Positions 1 to 8,316 of a stretch of 9,962 nucleotides of DNA are shown here, in pieces. The position numbers and the translations under genes are program-made. The notes below the pieces were generated by a model. That model had not been told where the DNA came from, searched no databases, and saw only the letters and a list, made by a program, of their open reading frames with translations. Origin of the DNA: JAZDLC01 sp043802345 (GTDB lineage Bacteria > Planctomycetota > B15-G4 > JADJEK01). The stretch is from the NCBI GenBank assembly GCA_043802345.1, contig JAZDLC010000372.1:1-9962 (forward strand), read 5' to 3'. Every line of letters starts with the position of its first letter. Position 1 is the first letter of the stretch.

Positions 1-2
1 AC

Positions 3-1931
<1,929 letters not shown>

Positions 1932-2765
1932 CGCAGCTTCGCGGCGGAGCGGTTTGCTGCTGATCGGCCTGATCGTCCTTTTGGCGCTGTCCTTCCCCTC
2001 GGGCCGGGCCGGGCCCCGCCAGGATCCTCCGCCGCCCACCACCATCAAGCCGCCGAGCGAGGAAGTGGCGCCGCTCCCGGTTCCAGAGGGAGCTCCCGAG
2101 CAGATCAACGAGCTGATCCTCGAACTCGCCCGGGAAGGGGTGACCGTCGATTTCGAGCACAGGGTGGTGGAAGTCCGCGGAGTGATCCTCCTGGATCGGA
2201 TGCTGGCCTCGTATCCGATCGAGTACCTCATCGTCACCGAGACCGGGTTCACCCACGAGGCGCTGGCGCTGGTGCGCGTCACCCCCTCCCGGCTGAACGC
2301 CGCGTTTCTTGCGCTCGGCCTGACTCCCGGCAAGACGATCGAGTACGTGAAGAAGGATCCGCCACCCTCGGAGGAGGACCTGATCTCCGGGAAGGTCCGG
2401 GAATTCGACGCGATTCCTCCCAAGGGGGAGGTGGTCGATGTCAGCGTTCGCTGGACCGACGAGGAGGGGCCGCAGTTGCGTCCCATCGAGGATCTGATCC
2501 GGTACGTCACGAACGGCAGCTCCCTGCCGCGGAGGGGGTTCGTGTATGTGGGATCGAAGTTCCGCAAGGTCCTCATCGGCGTGGAGCGGCAAGAGCGGTT
2601 CATCGCCGACATGGAAGGGAACGTGGTCTCGCTCTATCTGAGCGGGTTCGGCCACTGCCTGTTCGACATGAACAGCGCTGAGGGGGCGGAGAGCTACCTG
2701 TACGACATCGACACCGAGACCTGTCCGGCCCATGGGACGAAGGCCACCTTCATCTTCTCGCTGCG

Positions 2766-3569
2766 ATGACCCAGCCGATTCTCCAGTTTCTGGGCCGGCT
2801 CCATCCCTTGCTGGTCCATTTCCCGATCGCGCTGATTACCTTCGCCCTCATGATGGAGTTCCTCTCCTTCTGGAGAGGAAAGGGGCAGTCGGCCACGGCG
2901 TACGCGTGCGCTTCGTTCGGTGCTCTGTGTGCCCTCGCGGCAGCCGGCACCGGCTGGCTGAACGCGGCGACGGAAACACAAGCGAGGTCTCTGTCGGAGG
3001 TCCTGACCGATCATCGCTGGGCGGGCGTGGCATTGGCCTGCCTCTCGGTCCTCTGCTGGGTTTTCATGACAGTGAACCGTATTGCCCCGGGCCGCTTCAC
3101 GCTCCATGTCTACCGGGGCCTGCTGCTGTCCGCCGCGCTGCTGGTGCCCCCGCTCGGACATCTGGGCGGGACGCTGGTTTATGGGGAAGGGTATCTGACC
3201 GAGATGTTCGAGCCGCCGCCCGAGGTGGCGGTCAAGGAGCCGCAGGGAGAGGTGGACGACGCGACGCGACTCCACACCGAGAAGATCCAGCCGATCTTCG
3301 AGGCCAATTGCATCAAGTGCCACGGCCCGAAGAAGAAGAAGGGAAACCTGCGTCTGGATGAGCTCCCCCGGGTCTTTGAAGGCGACCCTTCGGACTGGGT
3401 CATTGTCCCGGGAGATGCGAAGGGGTCCCTGCTGGTCCAACGGATCTCGCTGGAGGAGTGGGATCCCGACCACATGCCGCAGGACGAGGAATCGCTGCCG
3501 GCCGAGGAGATCGACCTGATCCGCCGCTGGATCGACGCCGGCGCCCGCTATCCGGGGGACGGACGGTAG
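2766..3569 (+). CDS. DUF2231-type membrane protein fused to planctomycete-type cytochrome c domain
   Basis: 267 residues. The N-terminal half has four hydrophobic segments, about residues 14-36, 43-66, 85-103 and 116-139, with HPLLVHFPIAL (13-23) and GHLGG (131-135), the layout of DUF2231-like membrane proteins. The C-terminal half is a haem c domain: IQPIFEANCIKCHGP carries CxxCH at 182-186, and DHMP (M237) is the likely sixth haem ligand, followed by IDLIRRWIDAGA, the closing helix of planctomycete cytochrome C (PSCyt1-like) domains. With an even number of helices and a haem that must be attached in the periplasm, both termini should be periplasmic. Likely role: membrane-tethered single-haem electron carrier or sensor; partner unknown. 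The ATG overlaps the upstream TGA (ATGA) and has no Shine-Dalgarno of its own, indicating translational coupling to the YdjY-domain gene. Confidence 0.85.
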   Translation: MTQPILQFLGRLHPLLVHFPIALITFALMMEFLSFWRGKGQSATAYACASFGALCALAAAGTGWLNAATETQARSLSEVLTDHRWAGVALACLSVLCWVFMTVNRIAPGRFTLHVYRGLLLSAALLVPPLGHLGGTLVYGEGYLTEMFEPPPEVAVKEPQGEVDDATRLHTEKIQPIFEANCIKCHGPKKKKGNLRLDELPRVFEGDPSDWVIVPGDAKGSLLVQRISLEEWDPDHMPQDEESLPAEEIDLIRRWIDAGARYPGDGR

Positions 3570-3584
3570 CGACCCGTCGGTCGC
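3569..3584. terminator. Hairpin between convergent genes
   Basis: Perfect inverted repeat GCGACC-CGTC-GGTCGC (6-bp all-strong stem, 4-nt loop) starting at the last base of the upstream stop codon and filling most of the 22-nt gap between two converging genes. There is no T-tract on either side, so it may slow or end transcription from both directions but is not a textbook intrinsic terminator. Confidence 0.4.
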
Positions 3585-3591
3585 GGTTGGA

Positions 3592-3930
3592 TCAGAGGCT
3601 CTTCACGTAGGAGAGGACCTGGCCGAGCTCCTCGTCGGTCAGCTTGTCGCCGAACGCCGGCATCATCCCGGGTCCCTTCCGGATGGCGTCGCGGATCTCC
3701 TCGTCGGAGAGCGCGAATTCCACGCCGGTGAGGGCCGGCGCCTTCCAGGTGCCACGGCCGTTCCCATTGTGGCACTTGTAGCAGGCGACTCCGTCCTTGG
3801 CATAGCCGTTGAACAGCAACTGCCCGGGATTGCCGGCCTCGTCCCTGGCGAGCTGGATCCCGGTGGAGCAGGCGCCCAGGCAAAGCAGCGCGGCTGCGGC
3901 AATGATCGGGCGGTGACGATTGCGGGTCAT
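3592..3930 (-). CDS. Small monohaem cytochrome c lipoprotein
   Basis: 112 residues. Start at ATG 3930 with GGAAGG (3940-3945) nine bases upstream; the frame stays open further upstream, but that part is antisense to the DUF1579 gene. The leader MTRNRHRPII-AAAALLCLGAC has a basic n-region and a lipobox LGAC with Cys21 as the predicted lipidated residue. The rest is a minimal class I cytochrome c: GQLLFNGYAKDGVACYKCH with CxxCH at 50-54, and GMMPAF with Met89/Met90 as distal ligand candidates, ending in the helix LTDEELGQVLSYVKSL. The arrangement is that of small cytochromes carrying electrons on the outer side of the membrane; donor and acceptor cannot be told. It lies 35 nt downstream of the DUF1579 gene, so probably the second gene of that operon, and converges on the DUF2231-cytochrome gene. 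Confidence 0.88.
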   Translation of the reverse strand: MTRNRHRPIIAAAALLCLGACSTGIQLARDEAGNPGQLLFNGYAKDGVACYKCHNGNGRGTWKAPALTGVEFALSDEEIRDAIRKGPGMMPAFGDKLTDEELGQVLSYVKSL

Positions 3931-3965
3931 GTCGTGTTTCCTTCCGCTGGTTTTGGAGTCCGGGA

Positions 3966-5021
3966 TCACTTCGCGATGTAGGTCGCTTCGAAGGTCTTCT
4001 GTGGCTCGCTGTCTCCCATGATGGAGTGGCCGAAGCTGCTCTTCAGCCGACCGCCCTCGCCGAGCTCCATGATGTAGTTTCCCACCATCGGCTGGCCCTG
4101 GTAGAGGGACTCCATGGTCATGATCAGTGTCGAGTTCCCGCTCCACCAGCACGGGCCGCGGCCCAGTTCGCCCATGCTGTTGAGGAAGACGGTGTCGTAG
4201 CGCTGGTCGTGCTGATTCCAGGCGAACCAGCCCATGCCCTCGTACGTCATGTCCGGGAACTCTGGCGCCGGGTCGCCCACGGTCACCACTTCGAGCGCGG
4301 TGCCGCCATAGATCGGTTCGATGGTCTCGCTGCCGGAGATCTGCATCGGATCGGCGCCGGCCGCGGGAATGACCCAGCCCTTCATCTGGTACTTGCCCGC
4401 GATCACGCCGATCCGCTTCATCTCTTCCGCGCCGCTTATGGCCTCGGGCATGAAGGCGCCCTGGACGGTCGGGATCTCCTTCACCTCGGTGCTGACGCGC
4501 TTCCCCTCCCCCTGGACGTGCAGGAAGAACTCGCCTGCGCCGACGGCGCGATGGCCCGTGAAGCGGAGGGCGCCCTTCCCCAGGTGCGTCACCCAACGAT
4601 CGACGGCCGGCTCGCTTCCTTCCATCGAGTTGCTCACCGACACCATCGTGTCGTCCGCCGTCCAGTGAACCTCGGTCGTGTTCAGAACGCCCATGTTGCT
4701 GAGGGAGTAGCTGATGTACCGCTTGTTCTCGCGGTCCCATCCCATGAGGCCGCGAAAGGCCATGCCTTCTCCCATGCCCTCGCCACGGATGACCGTGTCT
4801 TCGCGCAGGAAGTGGCCGCCGAGAACCCAGCGATAGGTCGACGCCGAAGTCCACTCGGAGGCCTCCCCGTCCGGGCTCATCATCACCGATCCGCTGCCTT
4901 CCCAGGTGCCGACCAGGCCGGCGAACTTCTGGACCTCCGGGGCCGGCTGGAACATCTCCTCCTGCGCGCGCGCGGTTGCGAGGCAGAACAGGACCGAAAG
5001 GGAGACGCAGACCATCTTCAT
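3966..5021 (-). CDS. Exported protein with two tandem DUF1579-like domains
   Basis: 351 residues of unknown function. ATG at 5021 is preceded by GAGGAGT (5028-5034) with a 6-nt spacer. The N-terminus has a signal peptide with probable cleavage after ARA (residues 17-19), giving a mature start QEEMFQ. The body reads as two copies of one fold: GTWEGSGSV (38-46) / GKYQMKGWV (209-217); YRWVLGGHFLREDTV (63-77) / a YGGTALEVVTV region (238-248); GWDRENKRYISYSLSNMG (94-111) / WNQHDQRYDTVFLNSMG (268-284). The G-T-W start, the LGG-x-F/L strand and the G-x-D-x-x-x-K/R-Y strand are the DUF1579 pattern (a beta-barrel-like domain, often secreted). No catalytic motif seen. Followed 35 nt later by a cytochrome c lipoprotein, so it may be exported alongside it. 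The DUF1579 call rests on motif memory. Confidence 0.8.
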   Translation of the reverse strand: MKMVCVSLSVLFCLATARAQEEMFQPAPEVQKFAGLVGTWEGSGSVMMSPDGEASEWTSASTYRWVLGGHFLREDTVIRGEGMGEGMAFRGLMGWDRENKRYISYSLSNMGVLNTTEVHWTADDTMVSVSNSMEGSEPAVDRWVTHLGKGALRFTGHRAVGAGEFFLHVQGEGKRVSTEVKEIPTVQGAFMPEAISGAEEMKRIGVIAGKYQMKGWVIPAAGADPMQISGSETIEPIYGGTALEVVTVGDPAPEFPDMTYEGMGWFAWNQHDQRYDTVFLNSMGELGRGPCWWSGNSTLIMTMESLYQGQPMVGNYIMELGEGGRLKSSFGHSIMGDSEPQKTFEATYIAK

Positions 5022-5155
5022 GAGTTCACTCCTCGGGCTATCAGGTGGGGCCGTCCCTGTTCCTCCGAACCTGGCTCAACAGTGTAGCCGGGGAGAGGTC
5101 ACAGGGGGGATTTCGATGATTCGATGCCGGCAACCTATAGCACCACCCGGTCGGC

Positions 5156-5169
5156 GGGGGGGGGGGGGG
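5156..5169 (+). repeat. Homopolymeric G14 tract
   Basis: Fourteen consecutive G on the plus strand, extended by GGTGG just downstream. It lies 75 nt before the next start codon. Tracts this long can slip during replication or be miscounted in sequencing, and can form G-quadruplex structure. It lies outside the called genes. Confidence 0.9.
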
Positions 5170-5214
5170 TGGTGGCTCCAGATCCTGGAAAGCCCGGGAG
5201 GGCGGCCGGTCGGG

Positions 5215-5220
5215 TAAGAT
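5215..5220 (+). promoter_or_regulatory. Possible -10 element of the PCMT gene
   Basis: TAAGAT matches TATAAT at four of six positions and would place the transcript start near 5227, just ahead of the GGAGG ribosome site. No -35 of usual spacing is visible, so this is weak. Confidence 0.25.
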
Positions 5221-5234
5221 GCCGTCCTGGCCCT

Positions 5235-5239
5235 GGAGG
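5235..5239 (+). promoter_or_regulatory. Ribosome binding site of the PCMT gene
   Basis: GGAGG, 4 nt before ATG 5244 (a short spacer). It supports the lipoprotein-encoding start over the upstream in-frame ATG at 5124 and over the internal ATG at 5388, neither of which has a clear Shine-Dalgarno. Confidence 0.6.
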
Positions 5240-5243
5240 TCCG

Positions 5244-5993
5244 ATGGATCGACATGCCATCCAGTCGACGCTGCTGCTGCTGACCCTGCTCGGCTGCTCT
5301 CCTGCCGAACCGACGGGAAGGGCGCCGGAATCACGCGATCCGGCCGCGGACTCCCGGGATGAGGCGTTCAGAGATCTGCGCGAAACGATGGTCCGGAACC
5401 AGATTCGCGTGCGAGGCGTCCGCGACGAGCGGGTCCTGGCGGCGATGCTGCGTGTTCCCAGGCACCGGTTCGTCCGTCCCGGGGACGTGGCGCATGCCTA
5501 CGAGGATCATGCGCTGCCGATCGGCTGCGAGCAGACCATCTCCCAGCCGTACATCGTCGCGGTGATGTCCGAGGCGGCGCGGGTGGCGCCCGGCGAGCGC
5601 GTGCTCGAGATCGGGACCGGCTCGGGGTACCAGGCCGCGATCCTGGGCGAACTCGCCCGCGAGGTCTATTCGATCGAGATCATCGCGGAACTCGGCCAGA
5701 GGGCGGCGGTGCTGCTCGCGGAGCTCGGGTACGAGAACGTCGAGTGCAGGATCGGGGACGGGTATGCCGGGTGGCCGGAGCAGGCCCCGTTCGACGCCAT
5801 CCTGCTGACGGCCGCTCCCAGCGAGATTCCGCAACCGCTGATCGAGCAGTTGAAGGAGGGCGGCCGCCTCGTGGCCCCGGTGGGGGACTGGTATCAGGAA
5901 CTGGAACTGCTCACGAAGCGAGACGGCCGGATCGAGCGGGAGGTTCTCTTCCCGGTGCGGTTCGTGCCGATGACCGGCCGCGCCCGGCGCTGA
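5244..5993 (+). CDS. pcm: Protein-L-isoaspartate O-methyltransferase with lipoprotein-type leader
   Basis: 249 residues. PCMT transfers a methyl group from SAM to L-isoaspartyl residues in aged proteins, starting their repair to aspartate. Seen: the family motif CEQTISQPYIVAVM (95-108), SAM motif I VLEIGTGSGYQAAIL (120-134), the acidic residue after the next strand (SIEI, 143-146), RIGDGYAGWP (169-178) with FDAILLTAAP (183-192), and LKEGGRLVAPVG (203-214). The catalytic core starts near residue 41 and is complete. Ahead of it are about 40 extra residues: a hydrophobic run ending in LLGC (Cys18), a good lipobox, then a Pro/Ala/Arg-rich linker. The positive n-region is thin (Arg3, His4, with Asp2). 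If real, the enzyme is anchored outside the cytoplasm, where a SAM source is not obvious. Starting at ATG 5388 would give a normal-size cytosolic enzyme but lacks a ribosome site. Family call firm; location inferred. Confidence 0.92.
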   Translation: MDRHAIQSTLLLLTLLGCSPAEPTGRAPESRDPAADSRDEAFRDLRETMVRNQIRVRGVRDERVLAAMLRVPRHRFVRPGDVAHAYEDHALPIGCEQTISQPYIVAVMSEAARVAPGERVLEIGTGSGYQAAILGELAREVYSIEIIAELGQRAAVLLAELGYENVECRIGDGYAGWPEQAPFDAILLTAAPSEIPQPLIEQLKEGGRLVAPVGDWYQELELLTKRDGRIEREVLFPVRFVPMTGRARR

Positions 5994-6785
5994 TCAGCCT
6001 CGCTTCGCCACGAAGATCAGGTCTTGCGACTCCGACCGGTCGAACGGCGCGCGCCGCATGTCTCCGAAGCGCTCGAAGCCGGAGAATCCGGCCTCCTCCA
6101 GAAGAGGCTCCAGCTCGGACCAGAGCCAGGCGCGCAGCAGCACTTCCCTGGCGGCGTGCACGACCACGGGAGGGTCTTCTCCCGGCAGCAGGCGCAAGGT
6201 GGTGGGGTGGAACATGATCTGGTTCTTGCCGACCCTTGTCATGAGCCGGACCCACACGATCTCGCCCGGCTCCCCTTCGGGGGCGGGACGCACATTGATC
6301 GGCAGGTGGCGGATCTCCTTCTCGAAGATGCGCTCGTAGTTGATCAGCTGGACGATCAGCGGAGCGCCCGGGAGCAGGGAGGCGGATAGAGCCCGGAGAG
6401 CGCGTCTCATCGGCTCATCTTCGAGGTACGGGAACACGTTGCCGAGGCAGATGGCGGAGCCGAACCGCTCGGTGGTGAGGCGCGGCAGGTCGGCGATCTC
6501 TCCTTCCAGGAAATCGGGGCCGCTGGGGCCGAACGCCCCCTCGAATTCCCGGGCCTGCTCGACCTGGGCCGAGGAACGGTCGATGCCCACGGCACGGACC
6601 CCCTTGGAGGCCAGGAAGCGGCAGTGCTCACCCGTGCCGCACCCGAGGTCGATCAGGCTCTTTCTTGGCGCGGCTTCGATCCATGGCTGGAAGAACGGCC
6701 ACTCCCGCTCGATGCGGGCGGGCCAGGCGATCAGGCGGCGGTAGCTGAGCCTGCGGAATGGGTCGTCGATGGGTGATTCGGTCAT
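5994..6785 (-). CDS. Class I SAM-dependent methyltransferase
   Basis: 263-residue, probably cytosolic methyltransferase of unknown substrate. Motif I LIDLGCGTGEH (44-54) and the following AVGIDRSSAQVEQAR (65-79, Asp69 expected to bind the SAM ribose) define a Rossmann SAM fold of the Methyltransf_11/25 kind; motif II region AICLGNVFPYLED (111-123) and the ALSASLLPGAPLIVQLINYER stretch (about 132-152) follow the usual order. A C-terminal insert (about 160-215) with paired strands and the final ELEPLLEEAGFSGFERFGD are also typical of small-molecule methyltransferases of this group. Start ATG 6785 has no Shine-Dalgarno; a TAGGCT element directly upstream suggests a leaderless message. The stop TGA sits immediately next to the stop of the convergent PCMT gene (shared TGATCA), so the two 3' ends have zero spacing. 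Confidence 0.85.
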   Translation of the reverse strand: MTESPIDDPFRRLSYRRLIAWPARIEREWPFFQPWIEAAPRKSLIDLGCGTGEHCRFLASKGVRAVGIDRSSAQVEQAREFEGAFGPSGPDFLEGEIADLPRLTTERFGSAICLGNVFPYLEDEPMRRALRALSASLLPGAPLIVQLINYERIFEKEIRHLPINVRPAPEGEPGEIVWVRLMTRVGKNQIMFHPTTLRLLPGEDPPVVVHAAREVLLRAWLWSELEPLLEEAGFSGFERFGDMRRAPFDRSESQDLIFVAKRG

Positions 6786-6861
6786 GGGGGGTAGCCTACC
6801 CAGGGTTCGCCGAAACAGGCATCCGTTCCTGCGCAGCCCCTGTTGACGCTATCCTCGTGGC
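6786..6861. promoter_or_regulatory. Short divergent promoter region with -10-like elements close to both starts
   Basis: 76 nt between two divergent start codons. Plus strand: TATCCT (6850-6855) lies 6 nt before ATG 6862. Minus strand: TAGGCT (6793-6798 read in reverse) lies 7 nt before ATG 6785. Both follow the TAnnnT shape and neither gene has a Shine-Dalgarno, which fits leaderless transcripts. Neither has a good -35. Confidence 0.35.
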
Positions 6862-8286
6862 ATGGATCCAACCCCCAGCAAGCACCAACCCTCCCCCTGG
6901 CCTCTCGAACCGGACGAGGCCACCGTCCGGTCCTGGATGGATGAGCTGACCGGGCTGCTGCTCGAACACCTGAGGACGCTGCCGGAACAGCCGGCGGCCG
7001 GGCCGATGGAGTCGGCGCCTGACCTCGCCCGGTGGGTGGAGCCGCTCCCCGAGGAGGGCGCCGCCGCCACGGACCTGTTTCACACCGTGCTGGATGAGTG
7101 CGTTCCCCACTCCTTCAACACCGCCGGCCCCGGCTACCTGGCGTACATCCCCGGCGGCGGCCTGGTCCCGTCGGCTCTTGCCGACCTGATCTCCAACATC
7201 ACCAACCGGTACGTGGGCCTGTTCGCCACCGCGCCGCTCCTGGTCCGGTTGGAGATGAATGTCCTGCGCTGGTTTCTCGACATGGTCGGGTTTCCGGCCG
7301 AGGCGCGGGGGATCCTGACCAGCGGCGGATCTCTCGCCGGCCTGATTGCGCTGGTCTGCGCGCGGCACCGGCAGCTCGGCCACCCGTTCCAGGACGGCGT
7401 GGTCTACGTCTCCGACCAGGTGCACCACTCGATGACCAAGGCGGCCCGGTTCGTCGGCTTCTCCGACAAGCAGGTACGGTGCGTCGAGACCGGACCGGAC
7501 CTTCGACTCGACCCGGAGCGGGTCCGCGGGGAGGTGGCCGCGGATCGCCGGCGCGGCCTGCGCCCCGCCATCCTGGTCGCCACCGCCGGCACCACCAATA
7601 CCGGCGTGGTGGACGACCTGCGCGGTCTGGCCGAAGTGGCGCGGGAAGAACGGCTCTGGTACCACGTCGACGCGGCATACGGCGGCTTCTTCCTGCTCGC
7701 CCCCTCCGGCAAGGATCGTCTGCGCGGGATCGAGCGGGCCGATTCCGTCACCATCGACCCCCACAAGGGCCTGTTTCTGCCGTACGGCACCGGCTGCCTG
7801 CTGGTGCGGAACGGGGAGGACCTGCGCCGCCCGCACGCGAGCGAGACCGGCTACCTGCCGCCACTGCAGGAGGGGGAGCTGGCCCAGGACTTCTGCGAGT
7901 ACTCGCCGGAGCTCTCTCGCGACTTCCGCGGGCTCCGGGTCTGGCTGCCGCTCAAGCTGTTCGGGGCCCGCGCCTTCCGCGAGGCGCTCGAGGAGAAGCT
8001 GCAACTGGCCCGGTACGCCGCGGCCGAGCTCAGGAAGATCGAATCGATCCGCGTGCTCGAAGACCCCGACCTCTCGCTGGTCGCCTTCGGGTTGCGCCGG
8101 GACACCCCCGAACAGGAGAGCCGCGCCAACCGGGAGTTGCTCGAGCGGGTCCTCGCTCACAGAAAGGTCTGGATGAGCGGCGCCACCGTGAAGGGGACCT
8201 TCCTGCTCCGCATCTGCGTCCTCTCGTTCCGCACCCACAGGGAGCAGGTCGATCAGGCGTTGGATTTGATGCGGACGGAGCTGTGA
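6862..8286 (+). CDS. PLP-dependent group II decarboxylase family protein
   Basis: 474 residues, full length for the family of aromatic-amino-acid, glutamate and aspartate decarboxylases (fold type I PLP enzymes, cytosolic). Seen: an N-terminal swap segment, HSFNTAGPGYLAYIPGGGL (83-101), the PLP phosphate site TSGGSLAGLIAL (153-164), SDQVHHSM (184-191) whose His188 matches the PLP-stacking His, TAGTTNTGVVDD (241-252), HVDAAYGG (268-275) with Asp270 expected to bind the pyridine nitrogen, and DPHKGLFLPYGTG (299-311) with Lys302 as the Schiff-base lysine. All cofactor residues are present, so it should be active. Substrate cannot be read from sequence: the region around the Lys differs from the animal DOPA-decarboxylase NPHKW pattern. 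Single-gene unit, apparently leaderless, divergent from a methyltransferase and convergent with the HEAT-repeat gene. Name it only as a decarboxylase/aminotransferase-like enzyme. Confidence 0.88.
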   Translation: MDPTPSKHQPSPWPLEPDEATVRSWMDELTGLLLEHLRTLPEQPAAGPMESAPDLARWVEPLPEEGAAATDLFHTVLDECVPHSFNTAGPGYLAYIPGGGLVPSALADLISNITNRYVGLFATAPLLVRLEMNVLRWFLDMVGFPAEARGILTSGGSLAGLIALVCARHRQLGHPFQDGVVYVSDQVHHSMTKAARFVGFSDKQVRCVETGPDLRLDPERVRGEVAADRRRGLRPAILVATAGTTNTGVVDDLRGLAEVAREERLWYHVDAAYGGFFLLAPSGKDRLRGIERADSVTIDPHKGLFLPYGTGCLLVRNGEDLRRPHASETGYLPPLQEGELAQDFCEYSPELSRDFRGLRVWLPLKLFGARAFREALEEKLQLARYAAAELRKIESIRVLEDPDLSLVAFGLRRDTPEQESRANRELLERVLAHRKVWMSGATVKGTFLLRICVLSFRTHREQVDQALDLMRTEL

Positions 8287-8290
8287 GGGA

Positions 8291-8316
8291 ACGCGAACTG
8301 TGATTCAGTCCCGCGT
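8291..8316. terminator. Hairpin at convergent junction
   Basis: ACGCG-a-ACTG-TGATT-CAGT-cc-CGCGT: nine pairs with a small internal loop, spanning the 18-nt gap between two converging genes and reaching into the end of the minus-strand gene. No T-tract on either strand, so any termination would be weak or factor-assisted. Confidence 0.4.

Larger units (their letters stand above)
5022..5243. other. Divergent intergenic region with G14 tract
   Basis: 222 nt separate the start codons of two divergent genes, so promoters for both should lie here. Visible: a 14-G run at 5156-5169; a short direct repeat TCGATG-AT-TCGATG (about 5113-5126); and a weak plus-strand -10-like TAAGAT. No convincing sigma70 pair was found for the minus-strand gene; TACACT read on the minus strand at 5091-5096 is the best -10 guess, without a matching -35. 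Confidence 0.5.

Noticed and set aside
3592..4854. 420-codon reading of the cytochrome lipoprotein frame
   Set aside because: The upstream part is out-of-frame overlap with the DUF1579 gene; a clear ribosome site, ATG and lipoprotein signal begin at 3930.
4026..5087. 353-codon plus-strand frame opposite the DUF1579 gene
   Set aside because: Ala/His/Arg-rich antisense shadow without signal or domain.
5124..5243. N-terminal extension of the PCMT gene through the G14 tract
   Set aside because: No ribosome site at 5124, the added sequence is Gly/Pro-rich, and it would bury the lipoprotein leader; GGAGG supports ATG 5244.
6796..8238. 480-codon open frame on the minus strand opposite the decarboxylase gene
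   Set aside because: It is rich in Gly, Gln, Arg and Pro with no recognisable motif, and lies fully antisense to a gene with all catalytic motifs.
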